This document shows positions 1 to 8,144 of a stretch of 9,040 nt of DNA, piece by piece. The DNA is taken from positions 1 through 9,040 of the forward strand of contig JAISRF010000007.1 in assembly GCA_031273775.1 (NCBI GenBank), given 5' to 3'. Both the position numbers and the translations under genes were made by a program. The first letter of the stretch is position 1. Each line of letters begins with the position of its first letter. Source of the stretch: Oscillospiraceae bacterium. GTDB lineage: Bacteria > Bacillota > Clostridia > Oscillospirales > Acutalibacteraceae. A model generated the notes under the pieces. That model was not told where the DNA came from and did not search any database. It saw only the letters and a list, made by a program, of their open reading frames with translations.

Positions 1-1132
1 AAACGGAGGAGAAATACCTTTCCCGGTAATTTTCATCAAATTTATGGATATCGCGCAGCCAGACGCGTCCGTCCTCCCCGTAAAAATTCGCGCGGTAAAA
101 GCGGCTGTCAAACCAGAGGGACTGTCTGCCCCGCTCCTGCCAGTCGGTCAGACCTGAAGCGGAGGTAACGGTCGTCAGCGGGAAATTTGCCTTATACCAT
201 TTCCCGGTATCGCAAAGGGTTTGGACACTGACTTTACCGGCGGCGTTCAGTTTGGCAAGCGCTTCAAACTGATAAAGCAAACCGTTTTTCATGCTTTCCC
301 AGCCAAAGCTGTTTTCCTGCCCGATCTGCGTGTAGCCAAACGTGACGCTTTCCTTGAAATTTTCGCCAAGATACCAGTCTACCCAGCGGGGATTTCCGCC
401 GCTTCCGCCGTAAACCGGTTCAAGCGTAACCACACCCTGGGAACCGGACGGCGTAAAATCGTCTCCGTCGCAAAGTCCCAAATCATACTGATATATCGGA
501 TCGGAACCCAGCATTCTGAAGGTTGGCACGGAAATTTGCGCTTTTTTTGTCTGTGCCGGACATAACACATTGTTCCGGCACGGGTAATAGCCCTGCCCCC
601 AATAGCCGCCCCACAGGTTGTAGCCGTCTGTCCCCCACTGGTCGCGGCAAATGGAGGAGGCTTCCAAACCGTAATGGTCAGCCATATATGCCAGCGTAAC
701 CGCGTCAATGAGCCATGAACCGACTGAATGCGGATAATGCCCGAAACGTTCCTTGAAGCCGGCCATAAAAACATCAACCAGCAAGAGACGTTCCGGAGGC
801 GTGTAACCCACCGAAAAGCCGACGTCCGGATGCCAGTCCCACGCAAATCCGGGACGGCCGCGCCAGCGAAGCCCCGCTTTTTCCACCAAAGGCTGAACCA
901 CCTCAAACCAACCGCCAACCTCGCAGTTTTCCGGCAGTGTCTTAATCAGTGAGATATAATCGGGACGGATGAACGCGTCATATTGCAAAAGGAAACTCGC
1001 GGGAAATCCATAATGTCTGACCAGATCAATCTGTTTTTCAACGGTTTTCGGCATGATTTTTTCGGTGTTAGGGTCACGCGGCTCAACCGCCCGGACGAAA
1101 AAGATGACATTCGCGATTTGTTTCTTTTGCAT
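1..1132 (-). CDS. Uncharacterised barrel-fold protein, deacetylase/hydrolase-like (C-terminus outside window)
   Basis: Reading leftward from an ATG at 1132, the frame stays open to the window edge and gives 377 residues without a stop. An AGAGGA ribosome binding site lies at 1143-1148, 10 bases before the ATG. I see no signal peptide, so it is probably cytoplasmic. The N-terminus (QIANVIFFVRAVEPRD, residues 5-20) and the following strand/helix pattern (FPASFLLQYDAF, 43-54) resemble the (beta/alpha)-barrel of polysaccharide deacetylase and related glycosidase superfamilies. The acid- and aromatic-rich motifs WFEVVQPLVEKAG (75-87), DWHPDVGF (99-106), GSWLIDA (138-144), RDQWGTDGY (163-171) and GQENSFGWE (271-279) look like a carbohydrate active site. 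The usual NodB TFDDG and HxxxH metal motifs are not visible, so deacetylase activity is not shown. I recall similar uncharacterised proteins in Clostridia and other glycan degraders, but no family name with confidence. As the last visible gene of a rhamnosidase cluster, it probably acts on the same glycan. Gene reality is near certain; function is open. Confidence 0.8.
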   Translation of the reverse strand, partial: MQKKQIANVIFFVRAVEPRDPNTEKIMPKTVEKQIDLVRHYGFPASFLLQYDAFIRPDYISLIKTLPENCEVGGWFEVVQPLVEKAGLRWRGRPGFAWDWHPDVGFSVGYTPPERLLLVDVFMAGFKERFGHYPHSVGSWLIDAVTLAYMADHYGLEASSICRDQWGTDGYNLWGGYWGQGYYPCRNNVLCPAQTKKAQISVPTFRMLGSDPIYQYDLGLCDGDDFTPSGSQGVVTLEPVYGGSGGNPRWVDWYLGENFKESVTFGYTQIGQENSFGWESMKNGLLYQFEALAKLNAAGKVSVQTLCDTGKWYKANFPLTTVTSASGLTDWQERGRQSLWFDSRFYRANFYGEDGRVWLRDIHKFDENYRERYFSSV

Positions 1133-1222
1133 ATTGGCTCATTCCTCTTATTTTAAGTTTGAGAACCTGTTCCCGTAGCCGTTCGCCGCGCAACTTTTGG
1201 CTGATTTTCCGCCGTTCTGAGA

Positions 1223-4189
1223 TTATTCGCCCAGCAAATAAGGCGTTTTCAGCAGACCGGCCGGAATCGGCGAATGTGGTTCAAATGTGTTTTGGCGCGT
1301 CAAAAACAATTCGAGGGTCAGCTCCCCTTCAAAGCCCGTGATGTCGGCCTCATAAGGCGCCCAGCCGATCACCCGGCCTTGACCGCCGCACACCGCTTTC
1401 ACGCAGGCGCCGGCAAAACCTTGTACACTGACGGATTTGCGGTCATTTTCCGCAATCACAAGCCCTGTGTGGTAAGAGATTTTTCCCCCGTAAAACGGCA
1501 GACCCCGCTCGGAGATGTCTCCGGTTTCAAGGGTTTTTGGCAACGCGGTCAGCGTTTTTTCGCCGCCGTTAAGGCTTACGCCGAAATCGCCCAGCAAATA
1601 AACGGCTTCAAGGTTTAACCCGGCGTAAAAATCCGCGATGAGAGTGATTTCATTGTGCCCCTTTGTGATGAACCCATCGGGAATTTCAACAATTTTAAAG
1701 CAGGGGTCAACCCAAAATTCAGACGTTATTTGGGATATGCGCTGTCCGTTGAGCAGAATTTTATACGCCTCCGGCGTTTCAAGGGCAAGGCGAGCGCCGC
1801 CGGGGTTTGAGCCATCGGCGAAAAATTCAAAGCAAAGCTCAATTTTACCGAGAATTTGATCCGCTGTTTTAGCCGTGAACCACGGCTGCAGCATTTCACC
1901 GAACCGAAATGGAACCCCGAATTTTGCCCGCGCTTTTCCATCGATCCCCAAAATGTTTTCTGCAAAAAAGGCTTCTCCGTCAATTTGCCCGGAAGCGGTG
2001 TCCAGCACACAAACGTTCGGCTCGCCGAGGGTATATCGGAAAGGACCGGCAATCGGTTCCCGCGTCCGCGCTTCGCAGGCGCGTGTTTTTTTCGGGCTGT
2101 TCGCGGACGCGCCGGGTGTGACGGTCAACAGATGCCACTGGCTGCCCTCAAAGTCAAACCGCAGCCGGGTTTCCCGTGTTTCCAGAACCGCCAGCTCGCG
2201 GATACTTCCGGTTTCGCAGTCCCATTCGGTCAGTACGCCTTTCAAATTAAAATTCACTTGAACGCCGTTTTGCGCTTTGTTCGGGTTGCTGTTCCAAAGC
2301 AAAATCACGGTTTCATCGTCGTCTTTGCGTATTTGCATGTAAATTTCATTCACCGACCCGCCATCGCTTCCGATTACAGAAACCGGCTGATGCTCGGGTT
2401 TCAGTTCCTTTGCAAGACCGGCGTCAAGGGGCACGGTCACACATTCGCCGGCCAGCTCCAGCACTTCCCCGGACTTGACCGCGTTGACATACAGCGGCAC
2501 TTCCCCGGCAAAGATCACCTTGCCGCCTTTTTTTCGGAATTCTCTGAGTATCGCCAATGTGCTTGACCGCACCGTATCCAGCCCCGCGACCAACACCTTG
2601 CGGTACGCGGCTTTTCCGACGCGCAAAAGGGCTTCCCCGTTTTTTTGCTCCACACTTCCTAAACGGGCAAGAATATCCCCATCGCCATAGTCGAAGTCAA
2701 GCTGCGCGCCGCACAGCCACCCGAACACATCCCGGTAAATTTGATCAATACGCTGGATTTCAGGTGTGTTCGCGTCAAGTCCGCCCGTCCAGCCCGGATG
2801 AATCCGGCTCCAAACGCTTTCCACCGGATTCAGCACCAGCACGTCACAAACCGCCTCGCCCCTGTCCATGATCACCGACAGCCGGGAAAAATAATCCTCT
2901 ACGGTTTTATATTCGCGCCACCACGCGGACTGGTAGAAGATACTTGCCGGATAATCGCGCTTGCCCTGACCCGCCATTGTGTACCACGCAAGATGTGGAC
3001 AGCGCAGGTTGATTCCGAAAAACGCCTGCCAGTCCCCGGTCTTTTTATGACCCTCAAAGGTAAACTGCCAACCCGTGCAGCCGTACAGCTCCGAAAGAAG
3101 CTGTTTTTGTCCGAATTGCCGCGCCGCCGAAACCAGTTGCTTAACAATCCAGTAACAGCGGTTATCCGCGCCCAGCACGTCAACGCCGGGGTAATCCATT
3201 TCTTCATAATAGCGCATCATTGATCCGGAAACCGCCGTTTGCGCAGAAAGCGAATCCTCATGCAAAATATGCCCCGTCAGCAGAAAGCCGTTGAGCGCGC
3301 ACCAGTTTTTAATGGGCTTTGCGTAATTTTCCAGAAACATACGCTGCAGGGTTTCGGTAAAATGCCATTTGACCTCTGATATTTTTTCGCCGTGAAACCA
3401 GAAAAACAACTCGGGCAAACGGTCAAGCAGATCATAGCCGCAGTGCGCTTTAAAATCATCGGGCAGTTTTTCCGTCCACGGCACACTCCACGCCGGGTCG
3501 ACCGCTTCACTCGCGAAAGGGCTCATGAGCGTTCCCCGCTGGGGTTCATCGGTAAAAATGCCCGGAATGCTTTTTCCGATTCGGTCGCCGCATTTTGCTT
3601 TGTATTTTTCATGGGTCAACCGAAGGAATTCTTCGGTCGCCTCGCGGCTCATTCGGTCGACGTCGGTATATCCGTTGTAAAAAGTGCTCCGGCGCATTTG
3701 CTCCGGAATACAGTACAGAACCAGCGAGTCTGCCGGAATTTCGGTTCCCCGCTCCAGCCGCGTGTAGCTTTGCAGGTTCAAACCCTCTGCCCGCGCCGAA
3801 TAAGCGGCAAAAATATCGTCGCTCCACACAAAATCAGCGGCGGAAATTTGATACATCCTGAGATATTTTTTGCGGAAATCCGGGTTTTTCGTGACCATGC
3901 CGCCCGCCGTTCCGCTGGGCCACCGATCCTCGTCGTACAGCCACGCTTCCATACCGATCCGCTCGCCCTCATCCGCGCAGGCGTTGATCAGTTCAAACCA
4001 CTCGTCCCCGAGATATTCGGTAACCAGACCCGTTCTGGAATGCATGAAATATCCGCCGAAGCCCATGTCTCTAAACACGCCTGTCTGCCGAATCAACTCT
4101 TCTTTTTCCAGCTTGCCGTTCCACGCCCAAAAGGGCTTTCCGCGATACGCGGCGGTGGGGTTTTCAAAAAGCGCGGTTAGATTATTCAT
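1223..4189 (-). CDS. GH106-type alpha-L-rhamnosidase
   Basis: Complete 988-residue protein, predicted to hydrolyse terminal alpha-L-rhamnosyl linkages. The start is an ATG at 4189 with AGGAG at 4199-4203, 9 bases away; the stop is TAA. The N-terminus has the GH106 pattern: YRGKPFWAWN (15-24), a glycine/aromatic/His-Ser-Arg stretch GFGGYFMHSRTG (43-54), and WLYDEDRWPSGTAGG (83-97). Further active-site-like motifs are GIFTDEPQ (210-217), TGHILHED (305-312) and LLSELYGCTGW (364-374). E215 and E367 are my candidates for the two catalytic carboxylates, by motif only. Residues about 445-580 look like a Rossmann-like GATase-type domain (VLVAGLDTV; GGKVIFAGE). A beta-sandwich follows at about 600-695, then a galactose-binding-like C-terminal domain at about 755-985 (ILLNGQRI; HNEITLIADF). 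No signal peptide is present, so it is likely cytoplasmic and acts on imported oligosaccharides. It lies 95 bases after the GH78 gene and 90 before the barrel protein gene, in the same direction. Linkage specificity cannot be read from the sequence. Confidence 0.88.
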   Translation of the reverse strand: MNNLTALFENPTAAYRGKPFWAWNGKLEKEELIRQTGVFRDMGFGGYFMHSRTGLVTEYLGDEWFELINACADEGERIGMEAWLYDEDRWPSGTAGGMVTKNPDFRKKYLRMYQISAADFVWSDDIFAAYSARAEGLNLQSYTRLERGTEIPADSLVLYCIPEQMRRSTFYNGYTDVDRMSREATEEFLRLTHEKYKAKCGDRIGKSIPGIFTDEPQRGTLMSPFASEAVDPAWSVPWTEKLPDDFKAHCGYDLLDRLPELFFWFHGEKISEVKWHFTETLQRMFLENYAKPIKNWCALNGFLLTGHILHEDSLSAQTAVSGSMMRYYEEMDYPGVDVLGADNRCYWIVKQLVSAARQFGQKQLLSELYGCTGWQFTFEGHKKTGDWQAFFGINLRCPHLAWYTMAGQGKRDYPASIFYQSAWWREYKTVEDYFSRLSVIMDRGEAVCDVLVLNPVESVWSRIHPGWTGGLDANTPEIQRIDQIYRDVFGWLCGAQLDFDYGDGDILARLGSVEQKNGEALLRVGKAAYRKVLVAGLDTVRSSTLAILREFRKKGGKVIFAGEVPLYVNAVKSGEVLELAGECVTVPLDAGLAKELKPEHQPVSVIGSDGGSVNEIYMQIRKDDDETVILLWNSNPNKAQNGVQVNFNLKGVLTEWDCETGSIRELAVLETRETRLRFDFEGSQWHLLTVTPGASANSPKKTRACEARTREPIAGPFRYTLGEPNVCVLDTASGQIDGEAFFAENILGIDGKARAKFGVPFRFGEMLQPWFTAKTADQILGKIELCFEFFADGSNPGGARLALETPEAYKILLNGQRISQITSEFWVDPCFKIVEIPDGFITKGHNEITLIADFYAGLNLEAVYLLGDFGVSLNGGEKTLTALPKTLETGDISERGLPFYGGKISYHTGLVIAENDRKSVSVQGFAGACVKAVCGGQGRVIGWAPYEADITGFEGELTLELFLTRQNTFEPHSPIPAGLLKTPYLLGE

Positions 4190-4284
4190 ACGGTCGATCT
4201 CCTGCCTCTTTTTTTGAGATTTAGCAAACTTATAACTGATTTGACGGAAAACTTTTAAAAACTTCTAAACAGCCGTTATATCTT
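4190..4284 (-). other. AT-rich spacer between GH78 and GH106 genes
   Basis: This 95-base gap is the longest in the window and far more AT-rich than the genes. On the minus strand it carries two copies of an AAGTTTT motif in close succession, then the AGGAG site for the GH106 gene. I see no stem-loop followed by a T-run, so no terminator is called. A TTATAA stretch is present, but no good -35 partner sits at 16-18 bases, so I do not call a promoter. Confidence 0.4.
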
Positions 4285-6315
4285 TCATACTTCCACTGTT
4301 ACCGTTTCGTTTTTGCCGATATTGACAATTCGCTGTTTAACCTGTTTTCCACTCACCGCCGGCTTTGGGGCACCGGGCAAAATCAGTTTCCCTACACTGC
4401 CGTTTCCTTTAACCGTCACCTTTTTTTCATCGGCGAAAACCGCAATTTCCCCGTAAGGCGTGGGAACCGTCCCTTCAATAAACGGCAGCCCGGCCAGAAT
4501 TGGTCTAACCTCATATTCCTCATAACCGGGCTTTGTCGGACTCACGCCCAAAAAATACCGACCCAGCAAATAACCCGGGCCTCCGCCCCACGCGTGGCAC
4601 AGGCTTCTCCCGAAAGGCTCGTCATACATGGCGAAATGCGCCGCGCCGGATTCCCGCGGCAAATACTGTTCCCAGAACGTAGTCGCGCCCTCGTCAAGCA
4701 TACCGCCCCAATAGGCTTTGATCTCGTCAAGCATTTCCGTAAAGTAACCGGCCTGACCCAGCGCCATCAGCTTGTAAAACTGCATATACGGCGTGGTGAT
4801 GGGCGGAATTTTTCCGGAAAGCAAAACAGCCTCGGCCACAGTCTTTTTTTCTTTGTCCAGCCAGCCGAACAAAAGCGCGAAGATGGCCGGATATTTCAAA
4901 ACAACGCCGTCCGGTTCCCCCTGCTTAACGGAATGGATAAAACCCTTGTCTTCCTTCCAAAACAGCTTAAAGATGTTTGATTTCAGTTTTTTCGCCAGCT
5001 GCGAATATTTTTTTTCCTCGGCGAAAAGTCCAAGCGCCGCAGATATTTTTGACGCGCGATATAACGCCTCGCCGAACAGGATTTGCTCCGCGCAAACCGC
5101 GCCGCCGTTGTCCATGGGCGCCCAGTCGATAAATACCCAGTCGCCGTACAGTCCTTCCATCATACCGTCCGCGTTGCGGCGTCCCAGACAAAAATCCAGC
5201 AGAGCCTCCATTTTTGAATATATTTCCCGAAGGAACACCATGTCGCCGGTGTAAACATAGTGATCGTAAAGCCCGATCACCCAGAAAAAGGTGTAGTCCA
5301 TAATGTGGTTGATATGATTGCTGACCGGCGGCTTTCCGGCCAGCAAACGCAAGGTTCGGCGGTTGATGTCAATGTCGAAAAAAGAATAAAAATTCAGCAG
5401 AAAGCTTTGCACGGCGTCCCCGCTCCACACCCAGCGATCCCGTTTGATTCCGTCCAAAAAGAATTCGCGGGAATTCAGGTGCAGGGTATATTGGGCGGTT
5501 TCCCAGATTTTGTTGAGCTGTTCATCGGAGGAACGCAGGCTTGCTTTTAGCGGAATATCCAGCATTTCCCGGTAAACGGTCAGCTTGCCGCACTGCGCGT
5601 TGTTTGGGGACAACCGGATGTAACGAAACGCCTTTGCTATCGGAAACCGATAACTTTGCCCGTGGGACGGCTCCCAAATATCAAATTGATAAGCGTCCGT
5701 ATCCGACAGCGCTTCTTCCTGCGACTCTCCGTAAATTATTTTTACAAATCCCGGTCCGACCGCGCCGTCCAGCTGCAAATACCCCATTATTTCCTTGCCG
5801 AAATCCAGCAGTCCGTTATCCAAAAGCTGATATTCAAAAACCGGCTCGACGGAAAGAGCGAATCCGCACGGTGGATTTTGCCGGTCGGTGAAATTCCAGC
5901 CGACGGCGAAAATCCAATTGTCGTCTCCGCAGCCGGTGAGCCACGATTCATCGCTGACCACCGTTTCCCCGGTCACATAAATTGCGGGGAACGATTCGGT
6001 GTTAAACACTTTGACGGTGATTTGATGCCGCCCCGCTTCCATCGGAAACCCGTTTTGCGGATTAAGAATCGGGCGCGCCTCTCCCAACAGATGCACGTTG
6101 TACTCGCCCTGCGCGAAAACGTAAACCGTTTCCGGCTTTTCCAGCTCCACCGTTTTAAGAAAGGTAATACTGGAATAACACACATCCACCCGCCAAAAAG
6201 GAGGGATCAGCCCGCCTTTTTGATAACGCGCGGAGGCTACCCGCTGATTAAGCCAAAATTCAAATTCTCCGGGATACCAAATCCATTTTGCTTGACCGGG
6301 TGTCATTGCTCCCAT
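4285..6315 (-). CDS. GH78 alpha-L-rhamnosidase (compact form)
   Basis: Predicted 676-residue inverting alpha-L-rhamnosidase. I chose the ATG at 6315 because GAGGT (6323-6327) sits 7 bases upstream; an ATG at 6357 would add 14 residues but has no ribosome binding site. Using the 6315 start, an N-terminal beta-sandwich (about 5-155) is followed by the domain before the catalytic barrel, with LLDFGKEIMGYLQLDG at 169-184. The (alpha/alpha)6 barrel spans about 255-590 and a C-terminal beta-sandwich (YEVRPILAGLPF, EGTVPTPYGEI) reaches 676. The GH78 hallmark DGIKRDRWVWSGD is at 288-300. E549 in GATTFWEQ is the expected general base. GDWVFIDWAPMD (391-402) and CHAWGGGPGYLLGRYFLGV (573-591) are typical substrate-site and late-barrel segments. 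The general-acid position holds Asp293, where characterised enzymes have Glu. It is shorter than many multi-domain GH78 proteins of about 900 residues. No signal peptide is present, so it is likely cytoplasmic. It starts 44 bases after the lipoprotein stop codon, consistent with co-transcription. Confidence 0.9.
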   Translation of the reverse strand: MGAMTPGQAKWIWYPGEFEFWLNQRVASARYQKGGLIPPFWRVDVCYSSITFLKTVELEKPETVYVFAQGEYNVHLLGEARPILNPQNGFPMEAGRHQITVKVFNTESFPAIYVTGETVVSDESWLTGCGDDNWIFAVGWNFTDRQNPPCGFALSVEPVFEYQLLDNGLLDFGKEIMGYLQLDGAVGPGFVKIIYGESQEEALSDTDAYQFDIWEPSHGQSYRFPIAKAFRYIRLSPNNAQCGKLTVYREMLDIPLKASLRSSDEQLNKIWETAQYTLHLNSREFFLDGIKRDRWVWSGDAVQSFLLNFYSFFDIDINRRTLRLLAGKPPVSNHINHIMDYTFFWVIGLYDHYVYTGDMVFLREIYSKMEALLDFCLGRRNADGMMEGLYGDWVFIDWAPMDNGGAVCAEQILFGEALYRASKISAALGLFAEEKKYSQLAKKLKSNIFKLFWKEDKGFIHSVKQGEPDGVVLKYPAIFALLFGWLDKEKKTVAEAVLLSGKIPPITTPYMQFYKLMALGQAGYFTEMLDEIKAYWGGMLDEGATTFWEQYLPRESGAAHFAMYDEPFGRSLCHAWGGGPGYLLGRYFLGVSPTKPGYEEYEVRPILAGLPFIEGTVPTPYGEIAVFADEKKVTVKGNGSVGKLILPGAPKPAVSGKQVKQRIVNIGKNETVTVEV

Positions 6316-6322
6316 TCGTTTT

Positions 6323-6327
6323 ACCTC
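6323..6327 (-). promoter_or_regulatory. Ribosome binding site deciding the GH78 start
   Basis: On the minus strand GAGGT lies 7 bases before the ATG at 6315. The in-frame ATG at 6357 comes just after the preceding stop codon and is preceded by an AT-rich stretch with no purine-rich site. The longer version also adds a lysine-rich 14-residue leader that reads as non-domain sequence. I therefore favour 6315 as the start. Confidence 0.6.
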
Positions 6328-6359
6328 ATGCTTTATTTCTTTTTTATGGAGTAACATTA

Positions 6360-8141
6360 TTATTTAACGCTGAAAGAATAACTCAGCCGTCCGATAGGCG
6401 CGGCATCCCCGGAGGTGTAGCAGTTCATAATATCCGCAGGATCCGTGATATTATCCGTCCATTTAAAATGAACCGTGAATTGATCGGAGGTGATTCCCAG
6501 TGCCGACCTCGGCACGGCGATATGGATATATCTGCCCGACACGCGATATTCAGCCCGGCCGCAATCCGTCCAGTCGTAGCCGCCGTTTGATTTTTCCACC
6601 GACGTGGTTTTACTGTCGCGCGGGGTTCGGTTGATCACATAATCGTAGCCCTCAAAGCCGGTTTGCGTCAAACCCTGCGTGCCGATAAACAGGTTCATCC
6701 ACCGCCCGGAATTATCGTTGGGGGTAATATCCCGGGCGGTCGTGGCGAGAAAATAAACGTTTTTGCTGTCGTATGTAACCCGCAGTTCCTCAAAATCGTT
6801 GCGACCGGTGGTGTCGGTGTAATAATCGTCTCCGAGCTCCGGGGCGGCGGACGCGGATTTCCGGTCGGCGGTGTCGCCCTTGAAGTCTTTGTAACCGTAG
6901 TCCACCGCGTCCCACTGCGAAAACGCGCCGCTGATTTTGATCGCCGTCTTTTTTACCTCTTTTTTGTCGGCGGACGCGCCCTTGAATTTGCGGATATTTT
7001 CAATCATTTGCAAATAATAATTATCCCCGAATCCGCCTTTCATCGGCTCAATGTCGCGGCTGAATTCCTTGTTAAACTGATCCACCATCATGTAAGAATC
7101 TCCGTCCGGCAATTTTTGCGCGACCCATTCGTTCCAGCCGGTGATAAAAATCGTCTGCGGGTTCATGCGGATGGCTGTGTCCCATTGCTCCTGAAAATTC
7201 GCGCCCCGGTCAATGGCTTCGGGGTCGTTCGCGCCATTGTGGTATCCGCGACCCCAGTTGTCGTTGTATTTTTCGGGATACCGAACCGAATTGCTCATCG
7301 GCAAGCCCGGGTGCTGCGCCACCGAAACCGACACAACGTCAAACCCGTCAAGACCGTATGCCATATGCTGAGGCCGGCGCCAATCAATCCACGGGTAGCC
7401 GTTGGCCACTTCCTCTCCGAAGGGCCACTGGGTTTCCTTAACCATGAAAAAAGCTCGCATTTCAGCGTCGATTTCTGAGGCTTTGGAGATGATCATCGGC
7501 TTGCCGTCTTTTATGTACCACAAATCTCTGTACAAATTCTTACCGTACAGCGCGTTATAAATACCCTGAACAGTTTCCTTTGGGTAAGAGTTCGTGTAAA
7601 ACACGATTTTGGGTACGTTCCATCCCTCGGCCCGGTATTCCTCCAGTACGCTTAAAAGATTCATAAATACATTTTCATAAATGCCGGCGTTTGTGGTGTC
7701 GAAAACCAGATAATCAATCTGTGCCCAGGTCAGCATTTCCACCTGTTTCCGAATCACCCACATATCGCTTGAATCATAATACCCAAACAGAGGCTCGCTC
7801 CAGTAATGAAACGCTGTTTCCGGGCTTTCCGGTGTGTTTTCGGCCCAGAAAATATCCGGGTCTTTTTCGAAAATTTTTGTAATATCGTATATGTTCCCCC
7901 GAGAGTGCTGTCCGTTCCAGAGAAAATAAAACAATCCCACCTCTTTGTCGGATTTTTGCTCTGAAACGGGGTTCACCGCCCGGCCCAATTGGTCAACGCT
8001 TACCGCGTCGCCGTAAGAAAAACCGCCGGAGAGCGGCGAAACGGCGTCCGCGCATTTATCACAGCCGGAAATTGAAAGCGCCATCATAAAAACCCCTGCG
8101 CAAATTAATAAACCGCTAAAACACCTTATTGCCGATTTCAT
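6360..8141 (-). CDS. GH99/GH71-like lipoprotein with C-terminal CBM9/DOMON-like domain
   Basis: Complete 593-residue protein. The ATG at 8141 has AGGAG at 8152-8156, 10 bases away; the stop is TAA. A hydrophobic signal segment (8-25) ends in the lipobox ISGC, so Cys27 should be lipidated and the protein held on the outer face of the membrane. A linker (about 30-65) leads to a (beta/alpha)-barrel (about 66-388) of the GH99/GH71/WbsX-like kind: GLFYFLWNGQHSRG (69-82), HYWSEPLFGYYDS (112-124), DYLVFDTTNAGIYE (143-156), KIVFYTNS (178-185), and TGWNEW (334-339) with Glu338 as likely catalytic residue. GH99 enzymes cleave internal alpha-mannosidic bonds, but here the HEG that normally follows WNEW is VAQ, so activity and substrate are uncertain. 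Residues about 400-593 form a beta-sandwich like CBM9/DOMON domains (ELRVTYDSKNVYFLATTA, 452-469; IHIAVPRSALGI, 539-550), probably for glycan binding. As the only visible exported member, it may start attack on the polymer outside the cell. Confidence 0.8.
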   Translation of the reverse strand: MKSAIRCFSGLLICAGVFMMALSISGCDKCADAVSPLSGGFSYGDAVSVDQLGRAVNPVSEQKSDKEVGLFYFLWNGQHSRGNIYDITKIFEKDPDIFWAENTPESPETAFHYWSEPLFGYYDSSDMWVIRKQVEMLTWAQIDYLVFDTTNAGIYENVFMNLLSVLEEYRAEGWNVPKIVFYTNSYPKETVQGIYNALYGKNLYRDLWYIKDGKPMIISKASEIDAEMRAFFMVKETQWPFGEEVANGYPWIDWRRPQHMAYGLDGFDVVSVSVAQHPGLPMSNSVRYPEKYNDNWGRGYHNGANDPEAIDRGANFQEQWDTAIRMNPQTIFITGWNEWVAQKLPDGDSYMMVDQFNKEFSRDIEPMKGGFGDNYYLQMIENIRKFKGASADKKEVKKTAIKISGAFSQWDAVDYGYKDFKGDTADRKSASAAPELGDDYYTDTTGRNDFEELRVTYDSKNVYFLATTARDITPNDNSGRWMNLFIGTQGLTQTGFEGYDYVINRTPRDSKTTSVEKSNGGYDWTDCGRAEYRVSGRYIHIAVPRSALGITSDQFTVHFKWTDNITDPADIMNCYTSGDAAPIGRLSYSFSVK

Positions 8142-8144
8142 TGT

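Noticed and set aside
379..918. 179-residue minus-strand open frame inside the barrel protein gene
   Set aside because: It is out of frame within a longer conserved coding frame, and its composition (Arg, Trp and Thr excess) looks like a frame shadow. There is no sign of a frameshift in the real gene.
1163..1172. Short inverted repeat GAACCTGTTC in the gap before the barrel protein gene
   Set aside because: Arms are only 4 bases with a 2-base centre and no second copy was found near other genes, so an operator call is not supported.
1856..2566. 236-residue plus-strand open frame opposite the GH106 gene
   Set aside because: It overlaps other plus-strand frames over the same stretch and shows no family motif; treated as a shadow.
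3392..4180. 262-residue plus-strand open frame opposite the GH106 gene
   Set aside because: It is antisense to the most conserved N-terminal part of GH106 and shows no domain or convincing ribosome binding site.
4241..4270. Plus-strand TTGACG followed after 17 bases by TCTAAA, a possible antisense promoter
   Set aside because: The -10 match is weak, the region is AT-rich, and no plus-strand gene follows.
1225..4572. Repeated 13-base word CCAGCAAATAA-like at about 1231, 1591 and 4562
   Set aside because: All copies encode a Leu-Leu-Gly stretch with the same preferred codons (YLLGE, YLLGD, YLLGR). Shared codon use explains it better than a repeat element.
6663..7478. 271-residue plus-strand open frame opposite the lipoprotein gene
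   Set aside because: It lies wholly antisense to a gene with clear domains, has low-complexity Val/Gly/Arg-rich content and no recognisable motif. Codon bias of the real gene explains the lack of stops.
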